The notes beneath the pieces were generated by a model. It saw only the letters and a list, made by a program, of their open reading frames with translations, was not told the origin of the DNA and searched no databases. Of a stretch of DNA of 9,585 nucleotides, positions 1 through 4,670 are shown piece after piece (within the stretch, counting starts at the first letter, position 1; every line of letters begins with the position of its first letter). The stretch covers positions 1-9,585 of the forward strand of contig JAZRQN010000103.1 in assembly GCA_045649855.1 (NCBI GenBank). Direction: 5' to 3'. The position numbers were made by a program, and so were the translations under genes. The DNA is from URNF01 sp045649855 (GTDB lineage Bacteria; Bacillota; Clostridia; Oscillospirales; Acutalibacteraceae).

Positions 1-156
1 ATGAGCATAATTTGCTTCGTGGATGTTTGCACCAATAGAGGTTGCAGAACGCTCCAACTGATTAACGAGAGAATAATGTCCTTTGATAGTTTCGCAGAGC
101 TTGATAATTTTAATGGCAAAATCCATAGACAAATCGACGAGTTTGTTTTCTTTCAC
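1..156 (-). CDS. Four-helix bundle protein (S23/IVP/Avd-like), 3' end outside window
   Basis: The minus strand reads open for 52 codons from a GTG at 156-154 to the window edge, so the C-terminal half is not seen. The fragment has an amphipathic start (KENKLVDLSMDFAIKI) followed by NQLERSATSIGANIHEA, the hallmark segment of the four-helix-bundle family. That family includes proteins encoded in 23S rRNA intervening sequences and the Avd accessory protein of diversity-generating retroelements. Family members are small, basic, nucleic-acid-associated proteins of about 115-130 residues; what the free-standing ones do is not established. GTG is chosen because AGAGGTGA lies five bases upstream, while the ATG overlapping it (ATGTGA) hits a stop at once. 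By my count 59 of 156 bases are G or C (38%), clearly lower than the genes to the right, which suggests acquired DNA. A palindrome array lies directly upstream. Confidence 0.85.
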   Translation of the reverse strand, partial: MKENKLVDLSMDFAIKIIKLCETIKGHYSLVNQLERSATSIGANIHEANYAH

Positions 157-175
157 ATTGATCACCTCTGCAGAT

Positions 176-184
176 ATTATAACA
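176..184 (-). promoter_or_regulatory. Extended -10 promoter candidate for the four-helix-bundle gene
   Basis: On the minus strand 184-176 reads TGTTATAAT, a consensus extended -10 (TGnTATAAT). No good -35 is seen at 17 bases (TAGCAA at 204-199), as is common for extended -10 promoters. The start site would fall near 168-170, giving a very short leader that begins at or next to the ribosome binding site. The palindrome array would then be upstream of, not within, this transcript. Confidence 0.45.
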
Positions 185-190
185 TATTGA

Positions 191-363
191 ATGAAATATT
201 GCTACGCAATATGAAATAATCCTGCGGATTATGAAATATTTTGCCAGAGCGGCAAAATGTGAAATAAAATAAATCCCTCATACGCCGCAGCGTATTTCAT
301 AGCGACAGCTATTTCATAACGCGAAGCGTTATTTCACAAATCCCGCAAGGGATTTATTTCATT
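191..363. repeat. Array of seven short palindromes separated by TGAAAT / ATTTCA hexamers
   Basis: TGAAAT occurs at 192, 212, 232 and 260, then its reverse complement ATTTCA at 294, 311, 331 and 356. Between or next to them lie seven small inverted repeats with different stem sequences: 196-212 (7 bp, loop TAC), 216-232 (7 bp, loop TGC), 238-258 (8 bp, loop AGAGC), 280-295 (6 bp, loop CGCA), 299-312 (5 bp, loop GACA), 316-332 (7 bp, loop GAA) and 338-355 (7 bp, loop GCAA). The hexamer and the architecture are conserved while the stems differ, so this is not simple tandem duplication. The hexamers change strand between 266 and 293. The array sits between the four-helix-bundle gene and the tRNA-Arg terminator, and is not a CRISPR. 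Confidence 0.85.
263..363. repeat. Long-range inverted repeat enclosing the right half of the array
   Basis: Positions 267-277 (AAATAAATCCC) are exactly complementary to 349-359 (GGGATTTATTT). With one mismatch (266 against 360) the pairing continues to 263/363. This 15-position stem would enclose the palindromes at 280-332. It competes with the local hairpin at 338-355, because both use the GGGATTT strand. The segment at 263-277 therefore looks like an inverted, slightly diverged copy of the last array unit. Confidence 0.7.
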
Positions 364-364
364 G

Positions 365-408
365 AAAAGAAAACACCCTTTGCCTCCCCACAAAGGGTGT
401 TTTCTTTT
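365..408 (-). terminator. Rho-independent terminator of tRNA-Arg (bidirectional symmetry)
   Basis: A perfect 18-bp stem (365-382 with 391-408) surrounds an eight-base loop. The GC-rich core CACCCTTTG is flanked by AAAAGAAAA on one side and TTTTCTTTT on the other, so either strand ends in a U-rich tract. It begins two bases after the CCA end of the minus-strand tRNA gene and would end that transcript. It would also block read-through into the palindrome array and the four-helix-bundle gene. Confidence 0.85.
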
Positions 409-409
409 C

Positions 410-486
410 TGGCGCGCCCGAAGGGATTCGAACCCCTGACCTTTTGATTCGTAGTCAAACACTCTATCCAGCTGAGCTACGAGCGC
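410..486 (-). tRNA. tRNA-Arg (anticodon ACG), CCA encoded
   Basis: The minus strand gives a complete cloverleaf. The seven-base acceptor strand GCGCTCG (486-480) pairs with CGGGCGC (420-414), with one G-T pair. A D-arm GCTCAGCTGGATAGAGT follows. The anticodon stem-loop is TTTGA-CTACGAA-TCAAA, with anticodon ACG. The T-arm contains GGTTCGAATCC. The discriminator is G at 413 and CCA is encoded at 412-410. ACG reads CGN arginine codons, usually after A34-to-inosine editing. An essentially consensus promoter lies upstream and a strong terminator downstream, so this is a single-gene transcription unit. Confidence 0.97.
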
Positions 487-506
487 ATTTCTTGTCAACG
501 CACATT

Positions 507-535
507 ATTATAACCACTATGTTTGCAATTGTCAA
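507..535 (-). promoter_or_regulatory. Consensus sigma-A promoter for tRNA-Arg
   Basis: On the minus strand TTGACA (535-530) is separated by exactly 17 bases from TATAAT (512-507). Both hexamers match the consensus perfectly, which fits a strongly expressed stable RNA. The start site should fall about 7 bases further, leaving a short leader of roughly 14 bases before the tRNA. Confidence 0.93.
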
Positions 536-553
536 GCAAAAGTTTTTAAAAAT

Positions 554-575
554 CAAAAGAATGTTACGTCTTTTG
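554..575. repeat. Inverted repeat between the divergent tRNA-Arg and feo promoters
   Basis: CAAAAGA (554-560) and TCTTTTG (569-575) form a seven-base inverted repeat around an eight-base loop. It lies midway between the two divergent promoters, upstream of both -35 elements. It has no U-tract and could be a protein-binding site or chance in AT-rich DNA. No role can be assigned. Confidence 0.35.
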
Positions 576-596
576 GAAAATTTTCCTTGAAATCGC

Positions 597-625
597 TTGA
601 CAAAACGTTGTGGCGGTGGTATATT
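597..625 (+). promoter_or_regulatory. Sigma-A promoter of the feo operon
   Basis: TTGACA at 597-602 is followed after 17 bases by TATATT at 620-625. This is a near-consensus promoter, with the start site expected near 631-633. The palindrome at 633-648 begins right there, so a bound repressor would cover the start of transcription. Confidence 0.85.
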
Positions 626-632
626 GTTTGCA

Positions 633-648
633 GTTAGCATATGCTAAC
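633..648. promoter_or_regulatory. Candidate metal-regulator operator upstream of feoA (perfect 16-bp palindrome)
   Basis: GTTAGCATATGCTAAC is a perfect palindrome, with half-sites GTTAG and CTAAC separated by six bases, placed at the expected start site of the feo promoter. A second GTTAG-N6-CTAAC occurs at 916-931. The half-site GTTAG resembles the inner part of DtxR/IdeR boxes, although those have only one base between half-sites. An iron- or manganese-sensing DtxR-family repressor is therefore plausible. The regulator itself is not in the window. Confidence 0.65.
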
Positions 649-672
649 ACGAAACAGAAAGGTGGGTTTTGC

Positions 673-885
673 ATGACGTTGCGAGATGCAGAAATCGGAA
701 AAGAATATATTGTCAGCGCTGTTGCGACCGATGACACCGAGCTGGATGCGTTTTTGTTTTCACTTGGTTGTTACAGTGGCGAGCCCATCACCGTCATTTC
801 TCATTCGAGAGGCGGCAGTATCGTGTCCATTAAGGACGGCAGATACAGTATAGACGTTCCGTTGGCAAAGGCCATTCACATTTGA
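673..885 (+). CDS. feoA: FeoA-family ferrous iron transport protein A
   Basis: The gene encodes 70 residues, the usual size of a stand-alone FeoA. FeoA is a small cytoplasmic SH3-like protein that works with the FeoB membrane GTPase in Fe(II) uptake; its exact role is still debated. The family pattern is visible in the core LGCYSGEPITVISHSRGGSI (residues 32-51): a Leu-Gly turn, then a Gly-Glu-Pro-Ile start of a beta strand. The end, IDVPLAKAIHI, matches the usual last strand that ends in an aliphatic-rich stretch. The ATG at 673 has AAAGGTGGG upstream. An in-frame GTG at 610 lies between the -35 and -10 of the promoter and cannot be used. The gene is followed 82 bases later by feoB, in the usual order. 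Confidence 0.9.
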   Translation: MTLRDAEIGKEYIVSAVATDDTELDAFLFSLGCYSGEPITVISHSRGGSIVSIKDGRYSIDVPLAKAIHI

Positions 886-907
886 CCGCGGCTGCGGTTT
901 TCTTTTC
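885..907 (+). terminator. Weak terminator or attenuator between feoA and feoB
   Basis: Starting at the last base of the feoA stop codon, ACCGC (885-889) pairs with GCGGT (894-898) around the loop GGCT. The hairpin is followed by TTTTCTTTTC. A five-base GC-rich stem with a U-rich tract is a minimal intrinsic terminator. It could let only part of the transcripts reach feoB. Confidence 0.4.
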
Positions 908-914
908 GCCGATT

Positions 915-932
915 GGTTAGTGGATGCTAACC
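915..932. promoter_or_regulatory. Second GTTAG-N6-CTAAC site, between feoA and feoB
   Basis: GGTTAG (915-920) and CTAACC (927-932) are inverted around TGGATG. This is the same half-site and spacing as the palindrome at 633-648, and it shares its ATGCTAAC arm. It could be a second operator inside the operon. As RNA it could instead form a 6-8 bp hairpin, 36 bases ahead of the feoB start. No convincing promoter is seen beside it. Confidence 0.5.
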
Positions 933-967
933 GACGGATTTCGCCAACGGGAACAGGAGGAACGACT

Positions 968-3001
968 ATGAGAATTGCTTTCGCGGGCAACCCGAACAGC
1001 GGTAAAACCAGTATGTACAACGCGCTCACAGGTAAAAACGAGCACGTGGGCAACTGGGCAGGTGTAACGGTTGAGAAAAAAGAAGGCGTCATCAAAAAGA
1101 GCATATACAGTGAGGAAGAATTGGTGGCGGTGGATCTGCCCGGTGCGTATTCCATGTCCCCCTATACGGCGGAAGAGAGCGTTACCAGCGTGTATATCCA
1201 AAACGAGAACCCCGATGTGATTATCAACATTGTGGACGCGACCAATCTGAGCCGCAGTTTGTTTTTCACAACACAGTTGTTGGAGTTGGGCATCCCGATG
1301 GTGGTGGCGCTGAACAAAAGCGACATCACCCATAAAAAGCGCACCGAAATCGACGTGGCGGCGTTGTCCAAAGAGCTCGGTTGCCCCGTCATTGAAACGG
1401 TTTCCACTTCGAGCAAGCAGGAAGGTTTGGCAGAGGTGGTCGCCGCCGCTGTCAGTATCAAAGGCACGTGGCAGGATGCACCGTTTGTACAAGGTGCTGT
1501 GGATTTTTCTGATAAAGAAGCAGGAAAAGCGGCGGACAGAGAACGTTTTGCCTACGTCAAAGATGTGGTCAAAGCGGTTGAAAAACGCCGTATCCGTGTG
1601 GGCGAGCGCAACGTGCAGGACAAGATCGATAAACTGCTCACCAACAAGTGGCTGGGCATTCCGATCTTTGCCGTGGTGATGTATTTGGTGTTTATGATCT
1701 CCCAGAACTGGCTGGGTTTGTGGTTGGCAGAAGGCGTGGAGGGCACGTCCTTTCCCGGTCTGGTCGGCTACATCAGCATGTTCAAAGAGGTGGTCGCCGT
1801 CTGGATGGACGGTGCAAACGATCTGTTGCAGGCGTTTGTGCTGGAAGGTATGATTGAGGGCGTCGCCGCCGTGGTCGGCTTTTTGCCGTTGGTGATGGTG
1901 ATGTATTTCCTCATCGCATTGCTGGAAGATTGCGGATATATGGCGCGCGTCAGCGTGGTGCTGGACCCTGTTTTCAAAAAGGTTGGTTTATCGGGCAAAT
2001 CGGTCATTCCGTTTGTCATCGGCACGGGCTGTGCCGTTCCGGGTGTGATGGCTTGCCACACCATCCGCAACGAGCGTGAGCGTAGAGCGACCGCTCTGCT
2101 TGCCCCCTTTATGCCGTGTGGCGCAAAATTGCCTGTCATTGCGTTGTTCGTGGGCGCATTCTTCCCCGAACACGGGTATCTGGGCACGGCGATGTACTTT
2201 ATGGGCATCGTGGTCATTTGGCTGTGCGCGCTGATGGTGAATGCCATCACGGGATACAAAGCCAAGAAATCCTATTTCATCATCGAACTGCCCGAATACA
2301 AAGCGCCGTCGTTGTGGCGCGCGACAAAATCCATGTGCTCTCGCGGCTGGTCGTATATCGTCAAAGCAGGCACCATCATTTTGATTTGTAATTTCCTTGT
2401 ATATCTGATGCAGGAATTTAACTGGAGTTTCGGTCTTGCCACCGATCCCGCCGATTCTATCCTTGCCACCATTGCAGGTCCGATCGCATACGTGATTGCC
2501 CCCTTGGTCGGCGTGGTGGCGTGGAGATTGGCGGCTGCCGCCGTTACAGGTTTCATTGCCAAAGAATGTATCGTCAGCACCCTCGCCACCTGCTTTGCGT
2601 TTGAAGCGGTGATGAACGAGGAGTTGGCGGCTTTGGATCACGCAGGTTCGGTGATTGCAGGCAATATGGGCATCACCGCCGTTGCCGCGCTCGCGTTTTT
2701 GATGTTCAATCTGTTCTCACCGCCTTGCTTTGCGGCGATCGGCGCGATGAACAGCGAACTGAAAAGCAAAAAATGGTTGTTTGGCGGCGTTGCGTTGCAG
2801 CTGGGTGTGGGATACACCATCGGTTTTCTCGTGTTCTTCTTCGGCAACCTGATAGTTGGCGGAGATATGGGTCCGTTGTGGATGCCGATACTCGGTTTTG
2901 CGATCGTGGCGGCGTTTGCGCTCACCATCATACTGCTGATCACGCGTGCCAAACGGCAGGTGCGCGCCGAAAACGTACAAAAAGCAAACGCGATTAAGTA
3001 A
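968..3001 (+). CDS. feoB: Ferrous iron transport protein B (FeoB)
   Basis: This 677-residue membrane protein imports Fe(II) across the cytoplasmic membrane and has an N-terminal G-protein domain. The G domain shows G1 GNPNSGKT (7-14), the switch I segment NWAGVTVEKKEG (29-40), G3 DLPG (56-59) and G4 NKSD (116-119). A helical spacer domain follows (about 170-225). From about 228 on there are many membrane helices. They carry the FeoB gate motifs GTGCAVPGVMACHTI (352-366) and MPCGAKLPV (382-390), and later GFIAKE (528-533) and FSPPC (583-587). The ATG at 968 is chosen because AGGAGGA precedes it; an upstream in-frame GTG at 920 lies inside the operator-like site and would put 16 unrelated residues before the G1 strand. 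Length is within the normal range and no domain is missing. The stop codon touches the ribosome binding site of the next gene. Confidence 0.97.
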   Translation: MRIAFAGNPNSGKTSMYNALTGKNEHVGNWAGVTVEKKEGVIKKSIYSEEELVAVDLPGAYSMSPYTAEESVTSVYIQNENPDVIINIVDATNLSRSLFFTTQLLELGIPMVVALNKSDITHKKRTEIDVAALSKELGCPVIETVSTSSKQEGLAEVVAAAVSIKGTWQDAPFVQGAVDFSDKEAGKAADRERFAYVKDVVKAVEKRRIRVGERNVQDKIDKLLTNKWLGIPIFAVVMYLVFMISQNWLGLWLAEGVEGTSFPGLVGYISMFKEVVAVWMDGANDLLQAFVLEGMIEGVAAVVGFLPLVMVMYFLIALLEDCGYMARVSVVLDPVFKKVGLSGKSVIPFVIGTGCAVPGVMACHTIRNERERRATALLAPFMPCGAKLPVIALFVGAFFPEHGYLGTAMYFMGIVVIWLCALMVNAITGYKAKKSYFIIELPEYKAPSLWRATKSMCSRGWSYIVKAGTIILICNFLVYLMQEFNWSFGLATDPADSILATIAGPIAYVIAPLVGVVAWRLAAAAVTGFIAKECIVSTLATCFAFEAVMNEELAALDHAGSVIAGNMGITAVAALAFLMFNLFSPPCFAAIGAMNSELKSKKWLFGGVALQLGVGYTIGFLVFFFGNLIVGGDMGPLWMPILGFAIVAAFALTIILLITRAKRQVRAENVQKANAIK

Positions 3002-3014
3002 AGGAGGGTACTGT

Positions 3015-3176
3015 ATGCACCCCAAAGACGTTGTCATTCTTTTGATCATCATACTCATTCTCGGCACGGTGGCGGTGTATCTGTACCGCGTGAAGAAAAA
3101 AGGTGCAAAATGCATCGGTTGTCCCGATGCTTGCAATTGTTGCAAAAAACAATGTGATTGCACGAAAGAGAAATAA
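3015..3176 (+). CDS. FeoB-associated Cys-rich membrane protein
   Basis: This 53-residue protein has one membrane helix (about residues 6-24, VVILLIIILILGTVAVYLY) with a short N-terminal tail. A basic segment (RVKKKGAK) follows, then a Cys-rich tail with seven cysteines at 33, 36, 40, 42, 43, 47 and 49. Size and plan match the small Cys-rich proteins that often follow feoB in Firmicutes. They may bind iron or help FeoB at the inner face of the membrane, but their function has not been shown. By the positive-inside rule the Cys-rich tail should face the cytoplasm. The ribosome binding site AAGGAGGG overlaps the feoB stop codon and the start lies 13 bases after it, so the two genes are co-transcribed. 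Confidence 0.9.
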   Translation: MHPKDVVILLIIILILGTVAVYLYRVKKKGAKCIGCPDACNCCKKQCDCTKEK

Positions 3177-3177
3177 C

Positions 3178-3211
3178 AAAAAACGGTGTGGTGAAACCAC
3201 AGCGTTTTTTT
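3178..3211. terminator. Bidirectional terminator between the feo operon and the rubredoxin gene
   Basis: AAAAAACG (3178-3185) pairs with CGTTTTTT (3203-3210), and TGTGGT (3187-3192) with ACCACA (3196-3201) around the loop GAA. There is one G/G mismatch (3186/3202). The right arm ends in seven T and the left arm starts with six A, so it can end transcripts in both directions. It starts one base after the Cys-rich protein's stop and ends one base before the rubredoxin stop. Confidence 0.85.
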
Positions 3212-3212
3212 G

Positions 3213-3371
3213 TTACTGTTCACTGAACATATCCTTGCCGACATAGCATACGGGGCATTTGAAATCATCCGGCAGATCTTCAAATTTCGTGCCGGGCGCA
3301 ATACCCAGTTCGGGTGCGCCTGCTTCCTCGTCATACACCCAGCCGCACGGTTCACAAACATATTTTTTCAT
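3213..3371 (-). CDS. Rubredoxin, with an unusual CPVCY knuckle
   Basis: This 52-residue protein is a rubredoxin, a one-iron electron carrier. The iron ligands are seen as C6-E-P-C9-G and C39-P-V-C42. The family core WVYDEEAGAPELGIAPGTKF (11-30) and the LPDDFKCP segment are intact. It probably passes electrons to the flavodiiron protein encoded just upstream, as is known for such pairs in anaerobes. The ATG at 3371 has GGAGGTG seven bases upstream; the longer in-frame reading to 3413 would overlap the end of fprA and has no family match. The oddity is Y43: the residue after the fourth cysteine is almost always glycine in rubredoxins (CPxCG), but the codon here is TAT. Confidence 0.95.
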   Translation of the reverse strand: MKKYVCEPCGWVYDEEAGAPELGIAPGTKFEDLPDDFKCPVCYVGKDMFSEQ

Positions 3372-3409
3372 ATCAGAACACCTCCACCCATAGTATGGAC
3401 GGTTCTGAT
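3372..3409 (-). promoter_or_regulatory. Intercistronic hairpin around the rubredoxin ribosome binding site
   Basis: In the mRNA, ATCAGAAC (3409-3402) pairs perfectly with GTTCTGAT (3379-3372), which directly precedes the ATG. Inside it, TCCA (3399-3396) pairs with TGGA (3386-3383). The Shine-Dalgarno GGAGG (3385-3381) lies within this structure. Folding should limit ribosome access to rubredoxin, or protect the 3' end of an fprA-only transcript. Confidence 0.5.
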
Positions 3410-3416
3410 GCATTTA

Positions 3417-4571
3417 TTACTTGCAAAGTTCAGCGGCGAGCGCATCGATCTGCGCACTGCTTACATCGTTCAACGCGGAGATCATCTTGACGGTTGCCTC
3501 GGTATAGGTGAGGTTTTTGCTCTTTTCCAGCATCGCTTTCATCACCTTGGTCGCCTGCGGCGCCCAGGTGCCGTTTTCGATAAACGCCACCGTGCGATTG
3601 CTGTAATTGCGCTCGGTCAGATGATCGATAAAGGTGCGCATGAACGGGAAGATATCCGCGTTGTAGGTGGTGGTGGCAAGCACCATTTTGCTGTAACGGA
3701 ACGCATCTTCCACCGCTTCCGCCATATCGCAGCGGGCGAGATCGTTCACCACCACTTTGGGGCAACCGTTCGTCTTGAGTTTGTCCGCCAGCGCCAGCAC
3801 CGCCTTTTTGGTGTTGCCGTACACGGAAGTATAGGCGATGACAACACCCTCTTCTTCAGGCTGATAGGAAGACCAGGTGTTGTAGAGGCCGATGTAGTAT
3901 CCGAGGTTATCAGTGAGGACAGGACCGTGCAACGGGCAGATGGTCTGAATATCCAGACCTGCCGCTTTTTTGAGCAGAGCCTGCACCTGCACGCCGTATT
4001 TGCCGACGATGCCGATGTAATACCGTCTTGCTTCGCACGCCCAGTCCTCATCCGTGTCCAGCGCGCCGAACTTGCCGAATCCGTCCGCCGAGAATAACAC
4101 TTTATCGGTGCTGTCGTAAGTAACGATGACTTCCGGCCAATGCACCATCGGTGCGGTAACGAACGTGAGGGTGTGGTTGCCCAGACAAAGTGTGTCCCCC
4201 TCAGCGACGACCACGCGGCGGTCTTCATACGACACGCCAAAGAAATTCTGCATCATCACAAACGCTTTGGCAGAGGAAACGATGGTTGCGTTGGGGTATG
4301 CATTTGCAAAGTTGACGATGCCTGCGGAGTGGTCGGGTTCCATATGTTGCACGATGAGATAATCAGGAGCTTTGTCGCCGAGTTCAGCACGGATATTGTC
4401 AAGCCACCGGGCGGTAAAGTTGACGTCCACCGTGTCCATTACGGCGATCTTGTCGTCCAGAATGATGTAGGAATTGTACGCCATACCGTTGGGGACGATA
4501 TATTGACCCTCAAACAGATCAATCTGATGATCGTTGACACCGATATAGCGGATATCATTTGTAATTTGCAT
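3417..4571 (-). CDS. fprA: Flavodiiron protein (A-type flavoprotein, O2/NO reductase)
   Basis: This 384-residue protein reduces O2 to water and/or NO to N2O at a non-haem diiron site, protecting anaerobes from oxygen or nitrosative stress. The N-terminal metallo-beta-lactamase-like domain (about 1-240) has all the diiron ligands: H76-x-E78-x-D80-H81, H144, D163 and H215, with normal spacing. The C-terminal flavodoxin domain (about 243-384) starts with the FMN phosphate loop in AYTSVYGNTKKAV (246-258). No rubredoxin or flavin reductase domain is fused on; the rubredoxin is encoded 45 bases downstream. The ATG at 4571 has GAGGTG upstream. A good promoter stands just ahead of it, so fprA and rubredoxin form their own operon, convergent to feo. 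Substrate preference (O2 or NO) cannot be read from the sequence. Confidence 0.96.
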   Translation of the reverse strand: MQITNDIRYIGVNDHQIDLFEGQYIVPNGMAYNSYIILDDKIAVMDTVDVNFTARWLDNIRAELGDKAPDYLIVQHMEPDHSAGIVNFANAYPNATIVSSAKAFVMMQNFFGVSYEDRRVVVAEGDTLCLGNHTLTFVTAPMVHWPEVIVTYDSTDKVLFSADGFGKFGALDTDEDWACEARRYYIGIVGKYGVQVQALLKKAAGLDIQTICPLHGPVLTDNLGYYIGLYNTWSSYQPEEEGVVIAYTSVYGNTKKAVLALADKLKTNGCPKVVVNDLARCDMAEAVEDAFRYSKMVLATTTYNADIFPFMRTFIDHLTERNYSNRTVAFIENGTWAPQATKVMKAMLEKSKNLTYTEATVKMISALNDVSSAQIDALAAELCK

Positions 4572-4592
4572 ATTGTTTTCACCTCGTTTGAC

Positions 4593-4621
4593 AGTATACC
4601 AAAAAAAGCGGTATTTGACAA
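4593..4621 (-). promoter_or_regulatory. Sigma-A promoter of fprA-rubredoxin
   Basis: On the minus strand TTGTCA (4621-4616) is followed after 17 bases by TATACT (4598-4593). The start site would be near 4586, about 15 bases before the fprA ATG. The -35 lies one base from the large hairpin at 4623-4654. Confidence 0.8.
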
Positions 4622-4622
4622 G

Positions 4623-4661
4623 AGAACGGATGAGATTTCCATCTCATCCGTTCTTTTTTTT
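4623..4661 (+). terminator. 14-bp stem-loop with a plus-strand U-tract, between the ABC operon and fprA
   Basis: AGAACGGATGAGAT (4623-4636) pairs perfectly with 4641-4654 around the loop TTCC. An eight-T run (4654-4661) follows on the plus strand. The genes on both sides are on the minus strand, where the hairpin is preceded by A8 but followed by CTTGTC, not by a U-tract. It probably still ends the ABC operon, but its sequence is that of an intrinsic terminator for plus-strand RNA. Confidence 0.7.
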
Positions 4662-4670
4662 CGAATCGTA

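Noticed and set aside
1..156. An intervening sequence of a 23S rRNA gene or a diversity-generating retroelement
   Set aside because: No rRNA sequence, reverse transcriptase or template/variable repeat pair is seen in the window, though the left flank is missing, so this is not excluded outside it.
1..219. A 72-codon plus-strand open frame at the left end
   Set aside because: It is the shadow of the minus-strand four-helix-bundle gene, whose family motif is clear, and it runs into the first palindrome of the array.
191..363. A CRISPR array
   Set aside because: The repeated element is only a six-base hexamer that changes strand midway. The parts between are palindromes, not spacers of even length, and no cas gene is near.
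633..648. A Fur box at the feo promoter
   Set aside because: The palindrome GTTAG-N6-CTAAC does not fit the GATAAT-type Fur consensus; DtxR-like half-sites fit better.
610..672. Upstream extension of feoA to the GTG at 610
   Set aside because: That GTG lies between the -35 and -10 of the feo promoter, so it would not be in the mRNA.
920..967. FeoB start at the GTG at 920
   Set aside because: It adds 16 residues before the G-domain strand, overlaps the operator-like site and lacks a ribosome site, while the ATG at 968 has AGGAGGA.
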